From an uncultured Aquimarina sp. (GTDB lineage: Bacteria > Bacteroidota > Bacteroidia > Flavobacteriales > Flavobacteriaceae): 55,979 nucleotides of DNA. The notes below the pieces were generated by a model. It had not been told where the DNA came from, ran no database searches, and saw only the letters and a list, made by a program, of their open reading frames with translations. The translations under genes and the position numbers were made by a program. The stretch lies in the NCBI GenBank assembly GCA_947498595.1, contig CANMKX010000027.1, forward strand, positions 1-55,979, in the 5' to 3' direction. This document shows positions 36,901-44,866 of this stretch, piece after piece. Numbering within the stretch: the stretch's first letter is position 1; each line of letters opens with the position of its first letter.

Positions 36901-36988
36901 GTTGCTGATTTATATGTTTAGCTTTTAATAAAGTTTCTTTTCTAGCAGTATTGATTTCATTTTTTTTAATGGCAATTTCTTTTTTCAT
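33977..36988 (-). CDS. Fusion: NRPS-like adenylation domain, six-helix membrane domain and ferredoxin-reductase-like NAD(P) domain
   Basis: 1003 residues. Residues about 45-545 are a complete adenylation domain: TIFTSGTTGPPNGVQVSHKN (A3), FDMAAWEILG (A4, with the Asp that grips the amino group in amino-acid-activating domains), SCGPTETT (A5), TGDLGKWNTNGELEHYGR (A7), QVKIRGFRVEL (A8) and FPMTARGKVDKRKL (A10 with its Lys). No carrier-protein Ser motif follows. Residues about 580-800 contain about six membrane helices with several His. Residues about 815-1003 include WVATGSGIGPCIPHLL, the NAD(P)-binding signature of ferredoxin-reductase and ferric-reductase proteins. The architecture is like that I recall for fungal TmpA/TmpB membrane flavoproteins. 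Substrate and product unknown; reduction of an adenylated acid is one possibility. Confidence 0.88.
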   Translation of the reverse strand: MKKEIAIKKNEINTARKETLLKAKHINQQLFNTELLSHLSETDKSLFQKYGQGISIDLPYACIHHAFEAQAIANPLAIAIEHGHETITYKELNYQANKLALILAQNGVKKGDFVGVFLQRSIPMVVGILATLKTGAAYVPQHVGVATESQLSTIMKTTKMKVVLTVSEFEHHIPLQQNTICLAVDSLIENIFKKTSENPSVFTPNITISSNDTCFTIFTSGTTGPPNGVQVSHKNVCNILLTAPGNLGMRSGLKVGQILSIAFDMAAWEILGSLANGATLVIRGKDINETAKKVDVIIATPSVLSTINPNHCKQIKTVAVAGEPCPIPLANTWAAFCNFYNSCGPTETTIVNTMQHCFPNATSISIGKPTPNNTVYILNEHKEPCAIGEVGQMWGGGYCVSKGYINNETLNNIRYARDPFINDGSMMFNTGDLGKWNTNGELEHYGRVDDQVKIRGFRVELDSVSSVLEKTTNCKDAVTLKLDLQNLVAFVSPSSVSPIEAKQVVKDTLPYYCIPKIIIAMDKFPMTARGKVDKRKLMNIAKSRNLKMNSASKSNHHKPIDLKTVELPKQLPFYRRIWKSESFMLYHRIFALIALINLSILGYGIFNANWWTTQQIELSSIANLVLINFFVGILVRQQHLINLFFKIATSLSTNAPLSIRRFLGKVYHFGGFHSGSTVSGTIWFMLFVGSLTYSFSYNLNNISSDLIITTYALLTILILMIAMAIPPFRARFHNSFEKMHRFGGWLALILFWAQMIFFLKSQLPSNDHFYYHLLTAPNFWMLTTLTISIILPWLHLKKVPINITNPSSHVILANFDYGVTPFAGSSTAISRNPLTEWHSFANVPTPKKEGFRLTISRAGDWTGDLIDDLPSHVWVKGIPTAGVGNIDQLFNRVIWVATGSGIGPCIPHLLTQETPSRLVWATRNPRKTYGDALVDEIISVQPDAIIWDTDVHGKPDMVKLAYMAYQDFNAEAIICISNRKLTWQVVYGMESRNIPAYGAIWDS

Positions 36989-37419
36989 AATGATCTATTT
37001 ATATGAGTAACCTTTTGATGTACGGGTGGTTATGGTTTAACTCAGTATAAAAAATCAATATTCAAGATTGATTTAAGAGTAGAAACCCAATAACAATGAG
37101 TAGTTGAAAAAGTGTTTGAATTTTTCATGATTTGCGATGATTAATTTGTGAGATTCAAAATTCCTCAACTTTTTTTTTGACAAATGTTGGAATGGTAACA
37201 GTTAATGTTTTGGGTAATTTGTAATGTATTGTTATTTAGTAGTGTAAATCCGTATAAGGTTTGAGGGAGAACATTTTTTATTCTGTTAAAAAAAAGGAAA
37301 GAGATTTTTAGAATAAATAAAAGAGCAATAATTAAAGAAATGAAAAACTCTATAGTATAATTTTTGAGACTATGTAATTCTATTATCTTTGCCAAACATA
37401 CACAACAACATAAATCACC
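36989..37419. other. 431-base divergent intergenic region
   Basis: Both strands read between the fusion gene and purM. The right end holds the purM promoter. The left part has no gene remnant. An open minus-strand frame crossing the purM start has no family features and is rejected as coding. Confidence 0.5.
37364..37391 (+). promoter_or_regulatory. Promoter of purM
   Basis: TTG at 37364-37366, 17 bases and TATCTTTG at 37384-37391 match the Bacteroidota promoter, 28 bases before the ATG. No purine riboswitch was recognised in this short leader. Confidence 0.65.
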
Positions 37420-38601
37420 ATGAGTCAAGAAGTAAGTAAACGTTATGCTCAACGAGGAGTATCAGCTTCTAAAGAAGATGTACATAGTGCCATTAAGAAT
37501 ATTGATAAAGGCCTTTTTCCAAAAGCATTTTGTAAAATTGTACCAGATCATTTAACAGGAGATAAAGATTACTGTTTAATTATGCATGCAGATGGTGCTG
37601 GAACAAAATCTTCTTTAGCATATATGTATTGGAAAGAAACAGGTGATTTATCTGTTTGGAAAGGAATTGCTCAAGATGCATTGATTATGAATATCGATGA
37701 CTTATTGTGCGTAGGAGCTACAGATAATATAATGTTATCTTCAACTATAGGTAGAAATAAAAATTTAATACCAGGCGAAGTGATATCTGCTCTAATAAAT
37801 GGAACTGAAGAATTATTAGAAGATTTAAAAAACCACGGAGTTACCATTCATTCAACTGGAGGAGAAACTGCAGATGTAGGAGATTTAGTTCGTACTATTA
37901 TTGTAGATTCGACTGTAACAGCACGCATGAAAAGAAGTGAAGTTATAGATAATGCAAATATAAAAGAAGGCGATGTAATTGTAGGGTTAGAATCTTTTGG
38001 ACAAGCAACTTATGAAAATCAATATAATGGAGGAATGGGAAGTAATGGATTAACTTCTGCACGACATGATGTGTTTTCAAAGGTACTAGCAGAAAAATAT
38101 CCAGAAAGTTTTGATCCATCCGTACCAGAATCGTTGATCTATTCAGGAAAGACAACTCTAACGGAAAAAGTAGAAAATGCTCCTTTGGACGCAGGGAAAT
38201 TAGTATTATCTCCTACTCGAACGTATGCGCCAATCATAAAGAAAATATTAGAAGAATATTCAAGTGATACTGTTCACGGAATGGTTCATTGCAGTGGAGG
38301 AGCGCAAACAAAAATTTTGCACTTTGTAGATCAATACCATATCATAAAAGATAACTTGTTTGAAGTACCTCCTTTATTCCAATTAATTCAAGAGAATTCT
38401 GGAACAGATTGGAAAGAAATGTATCAGGTATTTAATATGGGACATCGTATGGAATTATATGTAACTCCAGAAATAGCAAATGAGATTATAAAAATTTCAG
38501 AGAGTTTTAATGTAAGAGCTAAAATAGTAGGTAAAGTAGCAGCTTCTAAAACGAAAAAATTAACGATTAAGAGTGAGTTTGGAACTTTCGAGTACGTTTA
38601 A
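37420..38601 (+). CDS. purM: Phosphoribosylformylglycinamidine cyclo-ligase (AIR synthase)
   Basis: 393 residues, the longer form usual in Bacteroidota. The N-terminal ATP-binding half shows LIMHADGAGTKSSLAYMYW and ALIMNIDDLLCVGATDNI. The STGGETADVGDLVRTIIVDS motif is the metal/nucleotide loop of the PurM fold, and the C-terminal half has VHCSGGAQTKILHF in place of the usual HITGGG loop. It closes FGAM to AIR in purine biosynthesis, in the cytoplasm. It is a single gene with promoter and terminator; no other pur gene is near. Confidence 0.93.
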   Translation: MSQEVSKRYAQRGVSASKEDVHSAIKNIDKGLFPKAFCKIVPDHLTGDKDYCLIMHADGAGTKSSLAYMYWKETGDLSVWKGIAQDALIMNIDDLLCVGATDNIMLSSTIGRNKNLIPGEVISALINGTEELLEDLKNHGVTIHSTGGETADVGDLVRTIIVDSTVTARMKRSEVIDNANIKEGDVIVGLESFGQATYENQYNGGMGSNGLTSARHDVFSKVLAEKYPESFDPSVPESLIYSGKTTLTEKVENAPLDAGKLVLSPTRTYAPIIKKILEEYSSDTVHGMVHCSGGAQTKILHFVDQYHIIKDNLFEVPPLFQLIQENSGTDWKEMYQVFNMGHRMELYVTPEIANEIIKISESFNVRAKIVGKVAASKTKKLTIKSEFGTFEYV

Positions 38602-38616
38602 GAATAAACAATATAT

Positions 38617-38652
38617 TAAAAAGCCTGATACAGTTTTGTGTCAGGTTTTTTT
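38617..38652. terminator. Terminator between purM and the msrA-like gene
   Basis: AAAA-G-CCTGATAC and GTGTCAGG-TTTT pair with one wobble and one bulge, followed on the plus strand by a T run. It serves purM and may also act for the convergent gene. Confidence 0.7.
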
Positions 38653-38671
38653 ATGGACTACATTAATAGAA

Positions 38672-39166
38672 TTATTTATCGACTATAAATGAAGCATATT
38701 TTTTACGAAGTAAATCTATTTTAGGATGAATATATTGTTTACAAAATGGTTTTTCAGGGCCTTTTTGATAGTAATTTTGTAGCTGCTCTCTTGAAGCTTT
38801 AAATTCATTGTAAGGAAGAACTTGAGTAATTATAGGTAAATTAAAATCAGGTTGTAAAGTAATTAAATGTCCTTGAGATTTAGATTTATCTTCTGTAACG
38901 AAATAATAAATAGCACTTCTGTATTTTATTCTGAAACTATGAGCAGATGTGCTTTTATGAGTATGTAAATGGATTTCTATAAGATCTTCGAGTATAATTA
39001 TAGTAGGATCGTAAGTAACAATAACAGCTTCAGAAAATGAACTATTGTTTTCTGTACTTGAAATATAACCTTGATCGACCGAAACAACACCTTTTAATGA
39101 TTGAAATACAGCTTCTGTACACCAATGACATCCTCCTCCAAAACCTATTTTTTTTAATTCTTTCAT
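38672..39166 (-). CDS. msrA: Divergent MsrA-like methionine sulfoxide reductase
   Basis: 164 residues from the ATG at 39166; a longer form from 39217 would add a hydrophobic, non-conserved piece, so the inner start is preferred. The N-terminus FGGGCHWCTEAVFQSLKGVV matches MsrA, with the catalytic Cys kept, but the normal GCFW motif is GCHW. FSEAVIVTYDPT and YRSAIYYF are also MsrA-like. The usual Asp five residues before the YRS tyrosine is Ser here, and the His-Gln of the late YHQ motif is not kept. A late Cys (KPFCK) could be the resolving residue. Activity on free or peptide Met-S-oxide is therefore uncertain. Confidence 0.78.
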   Translation of the reverse strand: MKELKKIGFGGGCHWCTEAVFQSLKGVVSVDQGYISSTENNSSFSEAVIVTYDPTIIILEDLIEIHLHTHKSTSAHSFRIKYRSAIYYFVTEDKSKSQGHLITLQPDFNLPIITQVLPYNEFKASREQLQNYYQKGPEKPFCKQYIHPKIDLLRKKYASFIVDK

Positions 39167-39442
39167 AGATATATTAAGTCGTAAAAAGATAAAAAAACTT
39201 AGTGTTAAATGTGACAAGGATTAAACTTTATAAAATTGAATAAAAATTCATTAATGAAAGATTACTTATATAATCTTATTACAAGGTTTATCCAGAAAGT
39301 CTATTATTAATACTATAATTTGTATAAGAGAATGTGATTGTAACTGTTAAGAGGTAAATTAAAAGATGAAGGAATTTATCTTTTAATATTTAAAAAATAT
39401 AGAAATACTTGTAAACTATAAGTTTTCTATATGGAAATAAAG

Positions 39443-39450
39443 TATATTTG
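39443..39450 (+). promoter_or_regulatory. -7 box for the 7TM protein gene
   Basis: TATATTTG fits TAnnTTTG, 33 bases before the ATG at 39484. The -33 element is not clear. Confidence 0.5.
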
Positions 39451-39483
39451 AAATACTCTTAATTATACTGACCACTTGAAATA

Positions 39484-40593
39484 ATGTCTGATATTACAAA
39501 ATTCTACAGTTTAGCACATATATGTATCTCTTTTATTGGAGGATTACTTTTATTAGTGATTTGGTATAATATTAAAAAGCGATTTAAGAATATACTGGAA
39601 GAAGATGAATCAAAAAAAAGAATAGATAAAGGACTATTATATTTAAGCTTAGCATTGTTTGTTTGGGTCTTTTCAGGAACTTGGATTTTTAGTAGCAATC
39701 AATTTGGGTTTGCAGATACAATTGTATATGATATTGGATATAGTTTGTTTTCTGTGATGAATAATTTATTCTTACTATTAGCATTATTTTATTTTGATTT
39801 TGCACCTTCTTTTTTATACAAGAATAAAAGAAATACGATTTTAATCACAATTTTAATATTAGCTGTGGCGGTTATTACTTTTGTATTATTACAATTATTT
39901 AAAGATAGTCCAGTAGATAGTAATTTAAGCTGGAGCGGAATACCAGATTTATTGTTGTCAAGTTTTATAACGTATTTGTTGATAGTATCATTTTATAAAA
40001 CATTTATGAATCGAGGATTAAAATTAGTAGCTATAATTTCTGTATTAGCAATAGGGTTAATGCTATTGTCACAAATTCCAGATGTTATTTTAATTATACA
40101 TGATACATTATATCGTAACCTGATAAAAATAGTAGCAAAAACATCGCTAATTGCTGTTTTTTTAGTGTTAGCAACAAGTTGGGTAATTCAATTAGCATTA
40201 ACACCAAGAGCTAGCGAAATGACCATTGCCTTTTTGGATTGGGGATTAGTTAAAATAACTATTCCGTCTAAAGAAATTTATGATCGCACTGTAGATTTTG
40301 GAGCCAAAGCAACACAATATAAAAATTTACTGCGTTTTGCGGTTAGGAGAAAATCCGATACTATAGAAAAACAATATATCTTAGTCTCTTCTTCTGGAGA
40401 AATAAAAAGCCAAACATATTTAAGTAGAATTATAGATAATATGAATTCAATATTAGAATTGAAAGAGGAATCTCAACTAGAGCGTAAAGATTTATTTACG
40501 TTTGTAGGACAAGGAAAATATAGATTACGAGTAATACCTCAAAATATTATTATTGATAAGGCATTATCAAAAGAGTTTGATAAAACAGCGTAA
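39484..40593 (+). CDS. Seven-helix membrane protein with soluble C-terminal domain, unknown function
   Basis: 369 residues. About seven hydrophobic segments fill residues 10-240 (for example HICISFIGGLLLLVIWY and LLLALFYFDF). A soluble part of about 130 residues follows, opening with MTIAFLDWGLVKITI and containing KQYILVSSSGEIKSQTYLSR. This tail is not recognised; it is too short for a kinase or cyclase and has no obvious DNA-binding motif. It resembles a membrane sensor with an effector or dimerisation tail, but I cannot assign it. It lies alone between the msrA-like gene and the peptide transporter. Confidence 0.7.
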   Translation: MSDITKFYSLAHICISFIGGLLLLVIWYNIKKRFKNILEEDESKKRIDKGLLYLSLALFVWVFSGTWIFSSNQFGFADTIVYDIGYSLFSVMNNLFLLLALFYFDFAPSFLYKNKRNTILITILILAVAVITFVLLQLFKDSPVDSNLSWSGIPDLLLSSFITYLLIVSFYKTFMNRGLKLVAIISVLAIGLMLLSQIPDVILIIHDTLYRNLIKIVAKTSLIAVFLVLATSWVIQLALTPRASEMTIAFLDWGLVKITIPSKEIYDRTVDFGAKATQYKNLLRFAVRRKSDTIEKQYILVSSSGEIKSQTYLSRIIDNMNSILELKEESQLERKDLFTFVGQGKYRLRVIPQNIIIDKALSKEFDKTA

Positions 40594-40736
40594 GCCTTTT
40601 AAATACAGATGTTGTTATTAATTGTAACTAGATGTAAGAAATAACAATTGATAATGAAAAGTTATAAATAATAACGTTATTTTTTGTTTTAAGAATAAAA
40701 ACCATGATTTGTGTTTTAATGAAACCGATAGAAATC

Positions 40737-42287
40737 ATGGAACAACATCAAAGCAATTCACCTACAGTATTAGGACACCCTAAAGGATTACTATATTTAT
40801 TTTTTGCAGAGTTATGGGAACGATTTTCATTTTACGGAATGAAAGCATTATTGGTCCTTTATATGACCAAGCATTTATTATACTCAGATGATATGTCATT
40901 TGGAATAATGGCAGCTTATATGTCTTTGGTATACGTTACTCCTATGATTGGAGGAATAATAGCAGATCGTTATATAGGGTATCGAAAAGCTGTTTTTTGG
41001 GGTGGTATTTTAATGGCGGTAGGTCATTTTGTATTAACTATCGAAAAACCTGTGTTTTTTTATGGAGCATTGGCTTTGATTATAGTAGGAAATGGTTTTT
41101 TCAAACCCAACATATCTACAATGGTAGGAAGTTTATATCAGAAAGGAGATAAACGTAGAGATTCAGGATTTACTATTTTTTATTTAGGAATTAATTTAGG
41201 AGGAGCTATAGCTCCATTATTGTGCGCTTGGTTAGCTGAACTATATGGGTGGCATTATGGATTTATGTTAGCAGGAATAGGGATGTTAGTAGGATTGTTT
41301 GTCTTTAAAAGAGGAACGCAATTAGAAGTTTTTGGAGAAAATGGAGTGATTCCAAATCCTTTAGAATATCATAAAAAAATAGCAGGGATTAGTAAAGGAA
41401 GTTGGATTTATGGATACGCATGGTTATCTGTTCCTTTGTTTGCTTTAATTATAAGGTTTAATGAATTTGAACACTATTTAGTATGGGTTGTATCCTTATT
41501 AATGCTGGGATATATAGGGTATATTCTTAGTAAAGTTACAATAGAAGAAAGAAAACGATTAATTGTAGCGGTATATTTTACAGTTTTATATGTTCTTTTT
41601 TCAGCAATATTCGAACAAGCAGGAAGCTCTATAACACTTTTTGCAGATCGTAATGTAAATCTAATAGGTATTAATGCAGCACAAACGAATAGTATTAACT
41701 CTATATGGATTGTATTATTAGCCGTCCCGTTTGCCATTTTGTGGGGATACCTAACAAAAAAGAAAAAAAATCCAAGTTCACCAGTAAAATTAGGAATGGG
41801 ATTACTTTTATTAGGATTAGGATTTGTAATATTTGGAATGTCAGCTCAAGCAGTAGATATCTATGGAAAAACACCTATGTTGTATTTGATACTTGGATAT
41901 TTTGTATTAACAATAGGAGAATTATTTCTATCGCCTATAGGATTGTCAAAAATCACAGAGTTATCTCCTTTGAAATATATAACATTTATAATGGGAGTAT
42001 GGTTGTCGGCTAATTTTTATGGACATTTTTTTGCAGGTAAAATAGCTAAATTAACAACAATTAAAGAAGGAGAAATAAGTGTTTTTTCAGAAGGGATTTT
42101 AGGTGATATTGTTCAATTTATAACAGGAATGTCTCCAGATATAATAGAAAGAAATAGAATTGTTTATCAGCAACTATATAGTTATGTATCTGTATATGCT
42201 AGTTTTGGTGTAATCACAATGATTTTAGGAATAATAGCAATTCTTATAGCACCCGTAATACAAAAATTAATGAAAGGAATTCATTAA
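40737..42287 (+). CDS. Proton-dependent oligopeptide transporter (POT/PTR family)
   Basis: 516 residues from the ATG at 40737. Two further in-frame ATGs upstream (40704, 40719) would add 11 or 6 residues; the inner one gives a normal POT N-terminus, HPKGLLYLFFAELWERFSFY, which holds the E-x-x-E-R-F motif for proton coupling. The second POT signature is FTIFYLGINLGGAIAPLLC. Fourteen helices are predicted, as in bacterial POTs with the extra HA/HB pair. It imports di- and tripeptides with protons across the inner membrane. It is a single gene. Confidence 0.92.
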   Translation: MEQHQSNSPTVLGHPKGLLYLFFAELWERFSFYGMKALLVLYMTKHLLYSDDMSFGIMAAYMSLVYVTPMIGGIIADRYIGYRKAVFWGGILMAVGHFVLTIEKPVFFYGALALIIVGNGFFKPNISTMVGSLYQKGDKRRDSGFTIFYLGINLGGAIAPLLCAWLAELYGWHYGFMLAGIGMLVGLFVFKRGTQLEVFGENGVIPNPLEYHKKIAGISKGSWIYGYAWLSVPLFALIIRFNEFEHYLVWVVSLLMLGYIGYILSKVTIEERKRLIVAVYFTVLYVLFSAIFEQAGSSITLFADRNVNLIGINAAQTNSINSIWIVLLAVPFAILWGYLTKKKKNPSSPVKLGMGLLLLGLGFVIFGMSAQAVDIYGKTPMLYLILGYFVLTIGELFLSPIGLSKITELSPLKYITFIMGVWLSANFYGHFFAGKIAKLTTIKEGEISVFSEGILGDIVQFITGMSPDIIERNRIVYQQLYSYVSVYASFGVITMILGIIAILIAPVIQKLMKGIH

Positions 42288-42411
42288 GAAAAAAGAAAAT
42301 GAATAGTTTCGATTACAAAAAATGAAACAATACTTAGGTATAAAGAAGTTAATAAATATTTATTGCTACTCAAAAGCCTAAAATCTATTCTAAGTATTAA
42401 TCAAAAAAATG

Positions 42412-42419
42412 TATTTTTG
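42412..42419 (+). promoter_or_regulatory. -7 box of prfA
   Basis: TATTTTTG matches TAnnTTTG and lies 24 bases before the ATG at 42444. It is inside the longer open frame that starts at 42363, so it supports the downstream start. Confidence 0.55.
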
Positions 42420-42443
42420 CAAAGTATACAGAGGATATATAAT

Positions 42444-43520
42444 ATGATAGATAAATTAAATATAGTAAAGCAAAAATTTGACGAGATAAGTGATTTGATT
42501 ATTCAGCCAGATATTATCTCTGATCAAAAGCGATACATCCAATTAAATAGAGAATATAAGGACTTAAAAGCATTAATGGAAAAGCGTGATGAATATATAA
42601 CGCTAACCAATAATATAACTGAAGCAGAAGAAATTATTGCTGATGGTAGTGATGCTGAAATGGTTGACATGGCAAAAATGCAATTAGAAGAAGCAAAGGA
42701 TCAATTACCACCTTTAGAAGAATCTATTCGTTTTATGTTAGTGCCTAAAGATCCTGAGGATGCTAAAAACTGTGTTGTTGAAGTTCGTGCTGGAACTGGA
42801 GGAGATGAAGCTAGTATTTTTGCTGGAGATTTATATCGTATGTATACTAAATATTGCGAAGGTAGAGGATGGAAAACTAGTGTTGTTGATTTAAATGAAG
42901 GTACTAGTGGTGGCTATAAAGAAATCATTTTTGAAGTAAACGGAGAAGATGTTTATGGAACAATGAAATTTGAAGCTGGAGTACATCGTGTACAACGTGT
43001 ACCTCAAACAGAGACACAAGGACGAGTTCATACAAGTGCAGCTACAGTAATGGTATTGCCAGAAGCAGAAGAGTTTGATGTTGAACTTGATATGAAAGAA
43101 GTTAGAATAGAACGTACTACGTCTACAGGACCTGGAGGACAATCTGTTAATACAACATATTCTGCTATAAAATTACATCATGAGCCAACAGGAATGATTG
43201 TAAGTTGTCAAGATCAAAAATCATCACACAAAAACTTAGAAAAAGCCTTAAAAGTATTGCGTTCACGTTTATACGAATTAGAGTTAGCCAAAAAACAAGC
43301 TGCAGATTCTGAAAAACGTAAGAGTATGGTTTCTTCTGGTGATAGATCAGCAAAGATTAGAACCTATAATTATCCTCAAGGACGTGTTACAGATCACCGT
43401 ATAGGTTTGACATTATATGATTTAGGGAATATTATAAATGGAGATATACAAAAAATAGTTGATGAACTTGAATTGGTTGAGAACACAGCTAAATTGAAAG
43501 AATCTAGCGATCTTTTCTAA
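42444..43520 (+). CDS. prfA: Peptide chain release factor 1
   Basis: 358 residues from the ATG at 42444 ([16 protein letters not shown]), the usual RF1 length; 27 extra codons upstream are excluded because they contain the -7 box and are not conserved. The GGQ loop that triggers peptidyl-tRNA hydrolysis is in [16 protein letters not shown]. The RF1 codon-reading P-x-T is in [15 protein letters not shown], with Gln at the middle position instead of the Ala or Val of proteobacteria. It ends translation at UAA and UAG. It is a single gene with a strong terminator. Confidence 0.95.
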   Translation: MIDKLNIVKQKFDEISDLIIQPDIISDQKRYIQLNREYKDLKALMEKRDEYITLTNNITEAEEIIADGSDAEMVDMAKMQLEEAKDQLPPLEESIRFMLVPKDPEDAKNCVVEVRAGTGGDEASIFAGDLYRMYTKYCEGRGWKTSVVDLNEGTSGGYKEIIFEVNGEDVYGTMKFEAGVHRVQRVPQTETQGRVHTSAATVMVLPEAEEFDVELDMKEVRIERTTSTGPGGQSVNTTYSAIKLHHEPTGMIVSCQDQKSSHKNLEKALKVLRSRLYELELAKKQAADSEKRKSMVSSGDRSAKIRTYNYPQGRVTDHRIGLTLYDLGNIINGDIQKIVDELELVENTAKLKESSDLF

Positions 43521-43540
43521 ATAAAGAAATTAATAGTCAC

Positions 43541-43581
43541 AAAGAACCCCATTATATTAATTACATATAATGGGGTTCTTT
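43541..43581. terminator. Terminator between prfA and lgt
   Basis: A perfect 17-bp stem (AAAGAACCCCATTATAT and its complement) with a 7-base loop is followed by T residues on the plus strand. The A run on the left lets it serve the convergent lgt gene as well. Confidence 0.9.
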
Positions 43582-43602
43582 TTTTGTATATAAATTGATT
43601 GT

Positions 43603-44523
43603 TTAGTAATCTCTTTTAGGACGTAATACAAAGTATAAACCAATTAAAATAAACGGAATACTAAGCCATTGACCAGTAGAGAAAATACCTAAAGCACTTT
43701 CAAAACCACCTTGACTTTGTTTTACATATTCTACAGCAAAACGAACAGTCCAAATTAAAATTAAATACATTCCAAATAAGAAACCTGCATGTGTACGTTT
43801 ATTAGATTTCCAATACAAAGCCCATAATATAGCAAAGACAAAGATATAACCAAAAGCTTCGTATAATTGAGCAGGATGGCGATAAGGGATTGCATTTAAA
43901 ATTTCGGAAAATTGAGAATCATTAGTAATAGCACTATAGGCTTTGTTAGCATTCTTAATACCTGTTTGTTGAATAACCTCATATTGACTTAGGCCATCTC
44001 TAACAAATTTAATCCCTAAAGGAAAATCTCCTGATTCCTTTCCGATAATTTCAGAATTGAAAAAATTTCCGATACGAACAAAAATACCTCCACAAGCAGC
44101 AGGAATTGTAACACGATCAAGAACCCATAACGTAGGTTTCTTTAAGACGTTTTTAGAATAATAATACATAGCAATGATAAAAGCTATTGCTGCTCCGTGA
44201 CTTGCTAAACCTTGAAAACCTATAAACTGAAATGAAGGATTGAATTTAAAAGGCAATATAATTTCTAATAAATTATTTTTATAATAACCCCAATCATAAA
44301 AGAAGACATGACCTAATCGAGCACCAATTAAAGTCCCTAATACAGCATAGATGAATACGGACTCTAATTTTTCCATAGAGATTTTTTCACGAATATAAAT
44401 TCGTTTCATTAATACCCATCCAAGCGAAAAGGCTACTAGAAACATGAGGCTATAAAAATGTAATGTGTAAAAGCCTAGGTCAAGCCCTTTGATTGGATTC
44501 CAAATGATTTTAGCAAATATCAT
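43603..44523 (-). CDS. lgt: Prolipoprotein diacylglyceryl transferase
   Basis: 306 residues with about seven membrane helices. The Lgt signature is present as GRIGNFFNSEIIG-like VRIGNFFNSEIIGKESG, with the conserved Arg and Asn-Phe-x-Asn-x-E. The early LGHVFFYDWGYY and late HPAQLYEAFGY are other family blocks. It transfers diacylglycerol from phosphatidylglycerol to the lipobox Cys, the first step for all lipoproteins in this window. It is a single gene ending at the shared terminator. Confidence 0.94.
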   Translation of the reverse strand: MIFAKIIWNPIKGLDLGFYTLHFYSLMFLVAFSLGWVLMKRIYIREKISMEKLESVFIYAVLGTLIGARLGHVFFYDWGYYKNNLLEIILPFKFNPSFQFIGFQGLASHGAAIAFIIAMYYYSKNVLKKPTLWVLDRVTIPAACGGIFVRIGNFFNSEIIGKESGDFPLGIKFVRDGLSQYEVIQQTGIKNANKAYSAITNDSQFSEILNAIPYRHPAQLYEAFGYIFVFAILWALYWKSNKRTHAGFLFGMYLILIWTVRFAVEYVKQSQGGFESALGIFSTGQWLSIPFILIGLYFVLRPKRDY

Positions 44524-44587
44524 TGACTGTTGTTTAGATTAGTTATAAAAAGTAAATATAATTAAATAAGTGATTTTGAATGTAAAA

Positions 44588-44617
44588 AAAAGCCTAATAT
44601 CGTATGATTAGGCTTTT
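44588..44617 (-). terminator. Terminator of the folE-cysS-yidD unit
   Basis: AAAAGCCTAAT and ATTAGGCTTTT form an 11-bp stem with an 8-base loop, followed on the minus strand by a T run, immediately after the yidD stop. Confidence 0.85.
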
Positions 44618-44623
44618 GTGATT

Positions 44624-44863
44624 TTATTTTTTTTCCTCAGTAGGAGGAACGGGATCATATCCACTTCCTCCCCATGGATGACAACTGAAAATTCGTTTAA
44701 TAGCTAAAGTACTACCTTTAAGTAAACCATGTTTTTCTAAGGCTTCAACAGTATAATGTGAACATGTTGGTTGATAGCGACATGCCGCAGGAGTTAAAGG
44801 AGAAATTACGCGTTGGTAAAACTTAACAAATAAAATAAAAGGAGCTATGAGAATTTTTTTCAT
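44624..44863 (-). CDS. yidD: Membrane protein insertion efficiency factor YidD
   Basis: 79 residues. The family signature is complete: [39 protein letters not shown], and [13 protein letters not shown]. YidD assists YidC in inserting proteins into the inner membrane and acts at its cytoplasmic face through an amphipathic helix. It is usually next to rpmH, rnpA and yidC; here it lies 3 bases after cysS, an arrangement seen in Flavobacteriaceae by memory. Confidence 0.94.
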   Translation of the reverse strand: MKKILIAPFILFVKFYQRVISPLTPAACRYQPTCSHYTVEALEKHGLLKGSTLAIKRIFSCHPWGGSGYDPVPPTEEKK

Positions 44864-44866
44864 TCA

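Noticed and set aside
37392..37419. Purine riboswitch ahead of purM
   Set aside because: The leader is under 30 bases and cannot hold the aptamer fold.
37165..37452. 95-codon frame on the minus strand ahead of purM
   Set aside because: It overlaps the purM promoter and start, has an odd composition and matches nothing.
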